Assembly: GCA_900540955.1 (NCBI GenBank)
Contig: UQIF01000001.1
Coordinates: 124,001-188,000 of the forward strand
Direction of reading: 5' to 3'
From: an uncultured Olsenella sp.
GTDB lineage: Bacteria > Actinomycetota > Coriobacteriia > Coriobacteriales > Atopobiaceae
Length of the DNA: 64,000 nt
Shown here piece by piece: positions 53,245 to 60,128 of the stretch. The notes beneath the pieces were generated by a model. It was not told the origin of the DNA. It saw nothing but the letters and a program-made list of their open reading frames with translations, and made no database searches. Positions within the stretch are counted from its first letter, which is position 1. Each line of letters starts with the position of its first letter. The position numbers and the translations under genes were made by a program.

Positions 53245-55272
53245 TTATTTCTTGAGCTGTGAGGGGTGCTTCTCAAAGAAATCGAAGCGGGGCGGAAGGG
53301 GCACGATGGCATGGCCCGATGGTTTCTCGCCTCGGCGCGCGGCAAGCTCCGCGGGGCCGTCGAAGGCGTGCTCCCAGGTGAAGAACTCCTTCGCGCTAAA
53401 GCCCATGTGCTCGCAGATCTTCTCGCAGCCGCCCGGCACGGCGGGGTGCATGAGCAGCGTCACCGTGCGAAGCGCGCGGAAGGCGTCGGCAAGCGCCTGT
53501 TCGTAGGCCGCGTCGTCGCCCTTGGCGGCCTTGGAGGCCTCGTCCCAGCGCTTGTTCTCGGCTCGGCAGAGCTCCTCGGCGATGCCGATCGCGCCATGCG
53601 CGTCGAAGGCGTGTGCAGCGGCTTCGAAGTCGAGCGTCGCCTTACGGCAGGCCTCGATGACCTCTGCGTGCGGCTCGGCCTCGGGCAGGTGGGCGTCGCA
53701 GACGTTCGCGGCGCCGTAGAAGCAGCTGCGCGCGAGGCGGTTGAAGATGTTGGTGAGAAACGCGGATTCCTTCAGCGCGGGGTCGACGATGCGCGGGTCG
53801 TCCTTGACGAGGACGTCCTCCCCGGTCTTCTTGTCCTTGTGCGAGACGGACGTGTCGAAGGGCTTCGGGTTGAACGAGACGGCCTTCTGGTCGAGACCGA
53901 GCGAGAGCCAGTGGGCGCGCAGCTGCTCGGGGGTGTAGGCGTCGAGCAGCTCGGCTGCCATGGGAGGCTTGATGGCGCCCGAGGAGCTTGCCTTCTTGTT
54001 CATGAACAGGATGTGATAGTTGGCGATGGGCGTGTCCTGGAAAAGGCCCCAGTCGAGCGCCTTCCACATCGCGGGCTGCGCCACGCAGTAGAAATAGATG
54101 TTGTCCTGGCCGATGAACTGGTAGACGCGAGCGTCGTCGCCGCACCACCAGTCGCGCCAGTCGTCGGAGGAGTATCGCCCGCCGCCCGCCTGGGCATCGA
54201 GGTCGAGAACGGTTTGCGTGAAGCTGATCGGCGCCCAGAGGCTCTCGGGCCAGACCCACACGGTGAGGCCGCCCGCGCCCTCGAGCTCGGGCGCGGGGAC
54301 GCCCCAGTCGATGTTTCCGGTGATGCGCAGGGGCAGCAGGCACTTGCCGGTGCGGAAGCGCACGCCGGCCTGCTCGAGGACCTCGCGCGCCTCGTCGCGC
54401 GCCTCCCAGTCGGCGAAGGTCACCGAGAAGGACTGGGCGTTGCCCTGCGGCTCGGCCACGGTGTGGGCCGGAAGCTTCCCGGCCACGGCGTCGAAGGCCT
54501 CGCGGAACTTGATCTGGATGTAGATAACCGGGTCGACGAGCGACTCGCGGACGGTCTTGGTCACGATGGAGCGCACCTGGGGGTCCGCGTCCCACTCGTC
54601 CATGAGGGCGTCGAGCTCGGGGCGAAACGCCGGCAGGTCGAAATACCAGTTGTCAACCGGGCGCAGCTCAGGAGTGGTGCCGGTGAGCTGGGACACGGGG
54701 GCGATGAGCTCCTCGGGATCGAACTGGTGACCAAGGTCGCACTCGTCGGCATATGCCTTCTCGGACTTGCACCCGCGAACCGGGCAGCGGCCGATGACCT
54801 GGCGCCCGTTGAGGAACTGCCCCGCCTCGACGTCGTAGAACTGGCGCGTTGTGCGACGCTTCAGGTACCCGCGCTCATGGAGGCGGCGGAGCAGCTCGGC
54901 TGTGAGCCTGTGGTGGTGGGAACGGGCAGGCTCCAAGCCGGAGCCCTCGAAGATGTCGAGGCTGATCTCGTAGGCGTCGAGCGCGGCCTTCTGGGCGTCG
55001 TGGTTGGCGCGGACGTAGTCGGTTATCGTGCCCTTATAGCCTTCGTTCTCGACCTTCTTACGGTAGCCCTCCATGATGGGGGAGCCGTAGCAGTCGGTGC
55101 CGGATACGAAGATCACGTTCTTCTCGCCGATGCGGTCGCGGAGGAACCGCGCAAAGAAGTCGGCGGGGACGAACACGCCGCCGATGTGGCCGAAGTGGAG
55201 GTTCTTGTTGCCGTAGGGCATGCCGCCCGTGATGACGGCGCGTTTGGGGAAAGTGGGACGGTTTTCGGGCAT
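53245..55272 (-). CDS. Methionyl-tRNA synthetase-like class I tRNA ligase with altered KMSKS
   Basis: A 675-residue class I synthetase of the MetRS group. The HIGH motif is HFGHIGG (26-32) within GGMPYGNKNLHFGHIGG, and the zinc-knuckle-like segment is CPVRGCKSEKAYADECDLGHQF. The core DNWYFDLPAF and TGNIDWGVPAPELEG also fit MetRS. The second catalytic signature, normally KMSKS, reads KASSS (427-431) in MNKKASSSGAIK. A similar subclass is found in Clostridia, often besides a normal metG, so this may be a specialised paralogue. The C-terminal 130 residues resemble the helical anticodon-binding domain. I start it at ATG 55272 after AAAGGAG; the frame runs further upstream to 55407 without support. 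Confidence 0.82.
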   Translation of the reverse strand: MPENRPTFPKRAVITGGMPYGNKNLHFGHIGGVFVPADFFARFLRDRIGEKNVIFVSGTDCYGSPIMEGYRKKVENEGYKGTITDYVRANHDAQKAALDAYEISLDIFEGSGLEPARSHHHRLTAELLRRLHERGYLKRRTTRQFYDVEAGQFLNGRQVIGRCPVRGCKSEKAYADECDLGHQFDPEELIAPVSQLTGTTPELRPVDNWYFDLPAFRPELDALMDEWDADPQVRSIVTKTVRESLVDPVIYIQIKFREAFDAVAGKLPAHTVAEPQGNAQSFSVTFADWEARDEAREVLEQAGVRFRTGKCLLPLRITGNIDWGVPAPELEGAGGLTVWVWPESLWAPISFTQTVLDLDAQAGGGRYSSDDWRDWWCGDDARVYQFIGQDNIYFYCVAQPAMWKALDWGLFQDTPIANYHILFMNKKASSSGAIKPPMAAELLDAYTPEQLRAHWLSLGLDQKAVSFNPKPFDTSVSHKDKKTGEDVLVKDDPRIVDPALKESAFLTNIFNRLARSCFYGAANVCDAHLPEAEPHAEVIEACRKATLDFEAAAHAFDAHGAIGIAEELCRAENKRWDEASKAAKGDDAAYEQALADAFRALRTVTLLMHPAVPGGCEKICEHMGFSAKEFFTWEHAFDGPAELAARRGEKPSGHAIVPLPPRFDFFEKHPSQLKK

Positions 55273-55273
55273 C

Positions 55274-55296
55274 GCGTTGCTCCTTTGCGTTGCTCC
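55274..55296. repeat. Tandem duplication of the ribosome-binding region
   Basis: GCGTTGCTCC occurs at 55274-55283 and again at 55287-55296 (13-bp period). On the coding strand this gives GGAGCAACGC twice just before the MetRS-like start, i.e. two copies of the Shine-Dalgarno. Confidence 0.7.
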
Positions 55297-55356
55297 CGGA
55301 TTGTTCAACCTGCTTAGTATCCCACATTGGGCGGCGGCTGGTGTAGGGTGGAGGCC

Positions 55357-55887
55357 ATGAGAGAGATCGCTGACATAGACGTGCTCACCGACGAGGTCCT
55401 TCGACAAAGGATGGTCGCGCTCTCGCTCGGCCTGCTCGCGGCGGGCCTTGCTGCCTCCGCGCTTGTCTTGATCGGCGAGAAGGGCGCGGAGCTCGGGCTT
55501 TCCTGGCTTGCGGCCCTTGTCGCGGGCTCATTCGCGGCGCTGCCCGTGCACGAGCTCGTGCACGCGGCTGCATTTAAGCTGCTTGTCCCCGGCGTTCGCG
55601 TCGGCTTCGGCTTCAAGGACGCGTTTCTCTACACGACCGTCAGCGGCGCCGTCGTCCCGCGGGCGGCCGAGCTCGCCGCGCTTCTTGCCCCGGCAGTTTT
55701 CGTGACGGCGGCGCTCGTCGCCGCGGCGCTCGCGCGCTTCTGCCCGGCGCTCGCGGTCTTGCTCGCCACGACACACCTCTCGGGGTGCGTCGGGGACCTG
55801 CTCATGGCCCACGCCATTCTGTGGGAGCCCGCCTGCACCCATGTTCGGGACACGGAATTCGGAATCACGCTGCTCGCAGAGGATTAA
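55357..55887 (+). CDS. DUF3267-family membrane protein with HExxH motif
   Basis: A 176-residue integral membrane protein resembling the DUF3267 putative zincin group. The hydrophobic segments are MVALSLGLLAAGLAASALVLIG, LAALVAGSFAALPVHELVHAAAFKLL, AALLAPAVFVTAALVAAALA and a last stretch ending SGCVGDLLMAHAIL. The HExxH zinc motif is HELVH in the second helix, with GD near the C-terminus as possible further ligand. No substrate is known. GGTGGAGG precedes ATG 55357; a -10 TAGTAT lies at 55314-55319. It diverges from the MetRS-like gene and has a nitroreductase gene 32 bp downstream. Confidence 0.78.
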   Translation: MREIADIDVLTDEVLRQRMVALSLGLLAAGLAASALVLIGEKGAELGLSWLAALVAGSFAALPVHELVHAAAFKLLVPGVRVGFGFKDAFLYTTVSGAVVPRAAELAALLAPAVFVTAALVAAALARFCPALAVLLATTHLSGCVGDLLMAHAILWEPACTHVRDTEFGITLLAED

Positions 55888-55919
55888 GCCCCCTAGGAGC
55901 TGTTTTTAAGGAGAAGCAT

Positions 55920-56660
55920 ATGGACGGCTCGATGCCTATTCCCGCCAACGACGTAATTCGCGAGCTCTTTGAGCGCAAATCGGTTCGTGCCTTCAGCGAT
56001 GAGCCGGTGACGCGCGAGGAGGAACTGCAGATCCTCGAGGCGGCGATTCAGGCGCCGACCGCGGGAAACGAGCAGCTCTACTCTATCATCGTCGTGCGCG
56101 ATCAGACCAAGAAAGAAGCGCTGGCGGTGTCATGCGACAACCAGCCGTTCATCGCAAGGGCGCCGCTCGTCATCGCGTTTTGCGCTGATGTCCGGCGCTG
56201 GTACCGTGGCTTTTGCTTTGCCGGGTCGAGTCCTCGCGAGCCCGGCGTCGGCGATTTCCTTCTTGCCGTTGAGGACACGATGATCGCCGCCCAGAACTCG
56301 GTGGTCGCTGCCCAAAGCCTTGGCATCGGGTCTTGCTATATCGGCGACATCCTCGAGCGTTGCGAGGAGCAGACAAGGATACTCTGCTGCCCGCGTTGGG
56401 TCGTTCCGGTCAGCGTGGTTGTCTATGGGCGTCCCGCTGCAGGACAGGTTCGCCGTGCGAAGCCCCTGCGCTGGCCCGTTGATTCCGTGGTGTTCGAGGA
56501 TGCTTACGATGAGCCGATGGACTCCGAGCTCGTAGAGCTGCTTGGAGCCAAGCAGGCCGACCTTGCTGCGTTCTGCGCGCGCAAGTGGAATTCCGGCTTC
56601 TCGCGAGAGATGACCTCCTCGGTGGCGCGCATTCTCGGAGGATTCGCGAGGGAGGCCTAG
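55920..56660 (+). CDS. Nitroreductase-family flavoprotein
   Basis: A 246-residue FMN-dependent oxidoreductase of the nitroreductase fold. The FMN phosphate-binding start is FERKSVRAFSDEPVTREE (residues 16-33), then APTAGNEQLYSIIVV, and AAQNSVVAAQSLGIGSCYIGDI in the middle. The length suits the NfsA/FRP-like branch rather than short NfnB forms. An AAGGAG (55908-55913) precedes ATG 55920. Possible substrates include nitroaromatics and quinones, using NAD(P)H. It follows the DUF3267 gene on the same strand and may share its transcript. The extended C-terminus (VELLGAKQADLAAFCARKWNSGF) is helical. Confidence 0.87.
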   Translation: MDGSMPIPANDVIRELFERKSVRAFSDEPVTREEELQILEAAIQAPTAGNEQLYSIIVVRDQTKKEALAVSCDNQPFIARAPLVIAFCADVRRWYRGFCFAGSSPREPGVGDFLLAVEDTMIAAQNSVVAAQSLGIGSCYIGDILERCEEQTRILCCPRWVVPVSVVVYGRPAAGQVRRAKPLRWPVDSVVFEDAYDEPMDSELVELLGAKQADLAAFCARKWNSGFSREMTSSVARILGGFAREA

Positions 56661-56766
56661 CTCTCTTGGGCGCGTGCCGTTCGCGGATGCTTGCACTGCG
56701 TTAACCTGCCTCGCGTATACTTCTTTTCATTTATTTAGCCAAAGGACTTTATTTGAGAGGAGCCTT

Positions 56767-57861
56767 ATGACCACTCCTGTGAGCCCCGGCGGGGGCGGCT
56801 CGCCCAGGCGCGGGAAAGAAGGGCCTTGGAAGATCGTTCTTCTCGTCTTCCTGCTTGTTGGCGTCCTGCCTGTTTTCGTTGAGATTCTCATCGACTCGGT
56901 CGTTGGCCTCGGATACGGATTCGTCAGCTTCTTAGAGATGGGAGCACCCATTATGATTTTTCTTATCCTGCTCGCGCTGGTCATCTTCGTCGTCGCCCAG
57001 GGCGGCTACGTCGTGCGCCAGCAGCACGTTGCCATCATCGAGCGCCTCGGCAAGTTCTCCGGCATCATGGGCGCCGGCTTCCACGTGAAGGTCCCCTTCA
57101 TCGATGTCGCCCACGACGTCGACCTCATGACCGAGGACCAGCACATGACCTTCGACGCCAAGACCGCCGACAACGTGACCATCGAGCTCGACGTCTCGAT
57201 CCAGTACCACGTCGACTCGACGAACATGCAGACGGGCTCCGAGTCCGGCGTGTGGAAGAGCTTCTACACCCTGACCGACCCAGTCGCCCAGATGAAGGAC
57301 TACCTTGCCGACGCCCTGCGCTCCCAGATCCCGAACCGCACGCTCGACGAGGTCTTCTCCGAGAAGGACGCCATCGCCAACTCCATCGACGAGATCGTTG
57401 CGAAGAAGATGCTCGGCTACGGCTACGTCCTCGTGACCACGCTCATCACCTCCATCCGCCTCCCCCGCGAGGTCCAGGAGTCGATGAACCGCATCGTGGC
57501 CTCAAAGAACAACCTCGCGTCGGCCCAGAACGACGCGAACGCCGCCCGAGCCAAGACCGTCATCGCCGCCCAGGCAAAGGCCGAGGCCATGGCCGCCGAG
57601 GGCAAGGGCATCGCCGACCAGCGCATCGCCATCGCCCGCGGCATCAAGGAGTCCATCGACACCATCAAGGGCTCTGAGCTCTCGAGCCAGGAGGCCAACC
57701 GCCTGTTCGAGTACACCCAGTGGGTGAGCATGATGGAGGCCTTCGCGGCCAAGGGGTCCTCCTCGGTTGTGCTCCCTGGCGACTTTGACCGCGCCGCGAG
57801 CTTCTACGAGCAGCAGATAGCCGCCGGCGTGACGCCGAACCCCATGGGCGGAGAGAAATAA
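56767..57861 (+). CDS. SPFH (band 7/prohibitin-like) membrane protein
   Basis: A 364-residue flotillin-type protein. Two hydrophobic segments (IVLLVFLLVGVLPVFVEILI and PIMIFLILLALVIFVVAQGG) anchor it, then the SPFH domain starts at YVVRQQHVAIIERLGKFSGIMGAGFHVKVPFID and runs to about residue 230. A helical tail rich in Ala, Lys and Glu follows, ending in VLPGDFDRAASFYEQQIAAG. Such proteins oligomerise in membrane microdomains and often regulate proteases. GAGAGGAG precedes ATG 56767; -10 TATACT lies at 56717-56722. A shorter start at ATG 56938 (MGAP) would remove the first helix. queH follows directly. Confidence 0.87.
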   Translation: MTTPVSPGGGGSPRRGKEGPWKIVLLVFLLVGVLPVFVEILIDSVVGLGYGFVSFLEMGAPIMIFLILLALVIFVVAQGGYVVRQQHVAIIERLGKFSGIMGAGFHVKVPFIDVAHDVDLMTEDQHMTFDAKTADNVTIELDVSIQYHVDSTNMQTGSESGVWKSFYTLTDPVAQMKDYLADALRSQIPNRTLDEVFSEKDAIANSIDEIVAKKMLGYGYVLVTTLITSIRLPREVQESMNRIVASKNNLASAQNDANAARAKTVIAAQAKAEAMAAEGKGIADQRIAIARGIKESIDTIKGSELSSQEANRLFEYTQWVSMMEAFAAKGSSSVVLPGDFDRAASFYEQQIAAGVTPNPMGGEK

Positions 57862-57864
57862 GTT

Positions 57865-58506
57865 TTGGGCTGCGAAGTATTCGAGTTCTCCGGCAACGAG
57901 GGCGAGGGCCTTGTACCCCTCGCCCTTCATGCGTGCTGTGGGCCTTGTTCGCTCGAGCCGCTTCGGCTTCTGAGGGAGCAGGGTTACTCGCCGACGATTC
58001 TATGGACGAATCCCAATATTCAACCCGTGGCCGAGCATGAGCTGAGGCTTCGTACGCTTCTGACATGGGCACGTGACGTTGCTCACGTTGACGTCGTCAT
58101 CGCCGGAGACGACCGCGATCGCTGGGAGCGGATGGCGGCGCCTCACGGTTTCGATCGTCGCGCAAGGTGCCGGGCATGCTACGCCCTGCGGCTCGACGAG
58201 GCATGCCGCGTTGCGGCGGTGAGAGGGTTCAAGTACGTGTCGACGACGCTCGCGGTCTCCCCGTACCAGCTATTCGAGGATTGCGGTGAGCTGCTTTGCG
58301 CCTTCGCCTCCAAGTACGGGCTCGAGCCCGTCTGGCAGGATTTCCGCCCCTTCTACCCTGAGGCAACCCGCGAGTCTCGTGAGCTTGGGATGTACAGGCA
58401 GAACTACTGCGGGTGCCGTTTCAGCGCCGCGGAGGCCGCAATCGAGCGGCATGAGGCCCGCGATGAGCGGAAACGCAGAAAGACAGCCGCTCGTCGCGCC
58501 AAATAG
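57865..58506 (+). CDS. queH: Epoxyqueuosine reductase QueH
   Basis: A 213-residue QueH (former DUF208) enzyme, the iron-sulfur alternative to QueG, which reduces epoxyqueuosine in tRNA to queuosine. Cysteine motifs are as known for the family: HACCGPC (C24, C25, C28), RARCRACYALRL (C102, C105) and NYCGCRFS near residue 185. STTLAVSPYQ and WQDFRPFYPEA are also typical. TTG 57865 lies three bases after the SPFH stop, with GGAGAG before it, so it is probably in the same transcript. QueA, which makes its substrate, is encoded at 61848. The basic tail (RDERKRRKTAARRAK) may touch RNA. Confidence 0.9.
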   Translation: MGCEVFEFSGNEGEGLVPLALHACCGPCSLEPLRLLREQGYSPTILWTNPNIQPVAEHELRLRTLLTWARDVAHVDVVIAGDDRDRWERMAAPHGFDRRARCRACYALRLDEACRVAAVRGFKYVSTTLAVSPYQLFEDCGELLCAFASKYGLEPVWQDFRPFYPEATRESRELGMYRQNYCGCRFSAAEAAIERHEARDERKRRKTAARRAK

Positions 58507-58610
58507 GCTTGCGGCCGGAGGTTTATCAATTATTTTGGCAATCCTATGGTGTGTTCCGCTAACCGGCGAACCGCGCACAAGCGCTCGGAGCCGGCTAACA
58601 AGTAGGAACC

Positions 58611-59153
58611 ATGGGCATGTTCGACGGCAAGGTCGTTATCGTCACCGGCGGTGGCAAGGCGACCCTCAAGGACGCCAGCGCCGGCTCCATCGGCTACGGT
58701 AACACCATGGATCAGCTCGACCTCGCCATTTACTCCGGCCTCTATGCCACCTTCCTGTACATGCAGAAGGCGTACCCGCACCTCAAGGAAACCAAGGGCT
58801 CGGTGGTCAACTTCGCATCCGGTGCTTGATTGTTCGGTAATTTCGGCCAGTGCAGCTATTCCGCAGCCAAGGAAGGCATCCGTGGCCTTACCCGCGTCGC
58901 GGCCAACGAGTGGGGCAGGGACGGCGCGAACGTCAAAATCGTGTGCCCGCTTGTCTGGACCGCCCAGCTCGAGAATTTCGAGGCCGCGTATCCCGAGGCC
59001 TTCAAGGCCAACGTCCATATGCCGCCGGCGGGCCACTATGGCGATGTTGAGACTGTGATCGGCTGTGTCGTGGTACAGCTCTGTGGGCCCGATTTTAAGT
59101 ACATGAACGGCGAGACCATCACTTTCGAGAGCGGCATGGGCCAGAGGCCGTAA
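58611..59153 (+). pseudogene. Broken short-chain dehydrogenase/reductase gene
   Basis: The N-terminus MGMFDGKVVIVTGGGKA and the later SGLYATFLYMQKAYPHLKET, VVNFASGA, then FGNFGQCSYSAAKEGIRGL, NEWG and MNGETITFESG are clear SDR pieces. Two defects disable it. About 70-80 codons covering the second half of the NAD-binding fold are missing between SIGYG (about residue 30) and NTMDQLDLA. An in-frame TGA (58827-58829) stands where family members have Gly (SGAGLFG), needing a single G-to-T change. The catalytic YxxxK survives as YSAAK. Frame is otherwise kept, so the decay is recent. The gene has an SD-like AGTAGGAACC before its ATG and its own terminator after. Confidence 0.85.
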
Positions 59154-59186
59154 CTTCTAAGCCCCACGCTGCCATGCGCTAATTCG

Positions 59187-59221
59187 GGAAGGGGTCCTGG
59201 GCCTAGTCCGGGACCCCTTCC
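59187..59221 (+). terminator. Terminator after the SDR pseudogene
   Basis: An 11-bp perfect stem GGAAGGGGTCC (59187-59197) / GGACCCCTTCC (59211-59221), then TTATG. Confidence 0.7.
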
Positions 59222-59284
59222 TTATGAAAACGCCCCAAATTCAGCTCTGGTTGGCGCTCGCTTATCGCCTTGCGAACAAATGCC

Positions 59285-59409
59285 CTTAGTGGGTGAACAA
59301 ATCGCGGTGTTAACGGTTGTCTGGCGCCTATTAAATTACGTTACCGCAGGTAAATGACCTGGTGGAATAGTTGGTACTCCGCAGAACGCCGTTTTGTTCA
59401 CTCACTAAG
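59285..59409. repeat. 125-bp non-coding element with 17-bp inverted ends
   Basis: CTTAGTGGGTGAACAAA (59285-59301) and TTTGTTCACTCACTAAG (59393-59409) are inverted repeats agreeing at 16 of 17 positions. The interior is AT-richer than the surroundings and codes for nothing evident. GAACAAAT also occurs at 59274 just outside the left end. It could be a MITE-like remnant or a pair of regulator sites. It lies between the two pseudogenes. Confidence 0.6.
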
Positions 59410-59456
59410 CTAGTTTTGGTTCGGTTTGGACCGCCTTGGACTTGGCATTCGTGGCG

Positions 59457-59860
59457 TTATGAGGCGTTGAGCGGCTGGACGACCATGCCTACGCGACTCG
59501 GGCCTGCGTGCACGACTAGATCGGGAGTAAACTCGGTCTTTACGATCTCGATGCATGGTGTGGTTGGTTGCCGAAAGGCCCGAGCTGATGGTCACGAGGA
59601 ATGCCGCCTCATAGCCTTCGGCGCGAGCAGCCTCAAGAGTCGAGCGGATGTCGCTCGGGGAGGGGGAGGCTCGTTGCCGTGATTTCCTCCGAAAAACGGT
59701 CGATTACCTCGCTCGAGTTAATCTCGAATCCGGAGCGGAAACTGTCGCCGGTGGAGTAATTGATGGCGAGCGCCACTGTCCTCACGTCGTGGGTGGCTGC
59801 GAAATCGGCCGGGGTGTCGGTTCCCGTGTCGGTGATGACGGCGATTTTCTGCTTGTTAAT
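59457..59860 (-). pseudogene. Broken DegV-family (FakB-like) gene
   Basis: Read leftward, the DNA encodes NKQKIAVITDTGTDTPADFAA and VALAINYSTGDSFRSGFEINSSEVID, the N-terminus of a DegV fatty-acid-binding protein. After an extra base in a run of five G (59662-59666), frame +1 gives SDIRSTLEAARAEGYEAAFL then VTISSGLSATNHT. It jumps straight to a DegV-like C-terminus, VKTEFTPDLVVHAGPSRVGM, ending VVQPLNAS and TAA at 59457-59459. About 150 codons of the middle are missing. The apparent start is ATT (59858-59860) behind GGGGAG, probably a mutated ATG. So three independent lesions are present. No intact copy is in the window. Confidence 0.8.
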
Positions 59861-60128
59861 GGGGTGCTCCCCGCTTTGCGCTATTTTGCTTTCCGAAGCT
59901 TTTCGTGAGGTAGGATGGTGCTTATCGTCGGTTAACTTACTAGTTGAGATTAGTATATAAAGTAATTTTGAATAGCTGTAAGCAGGAATTCGGCGGCTGC
60001 AAACAAGGCGTCGGCGCAGCGAAATCGCGTACGTCTACAAAACCCGCCAAAACCGTGTGCGCACTGGGTAAAAATATGAACTAAGAAACAACCGTGCCAC
60101 GCCAGCCATCAAGGAGCGGACACCACAC
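59861..60128. other. Intergenic region before the antiporter gene
   Basis: An AT-rich stretch with TTGAGATTAGTATATAAAGTAATTTTG near 59944-59970 and, closer to the gene, CTGGGTAAAAATATG (about 60064-60078), which resembles the CTGGGTAAAATAT of the fucO -10 region. No coding frame is supported. The two AT-rich spots are candidate promoters. Confidence 0.4.

Noticed and set aside
55273..55356. T-box leader for the MetRS-like gene
   Set aside because: The divergent gap is only 84 bp, far too short for a T-box, and has no T-box core sequence.
58827..58829. TGA in the SDR remnant read as selenocysteine or as recoded Gly
   Set aside because: The aligned residue is Gly, no selenocysteine-insertion hairpin is evident, and many other genes here use TGA as stop. 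The internal deletion also shows decay.
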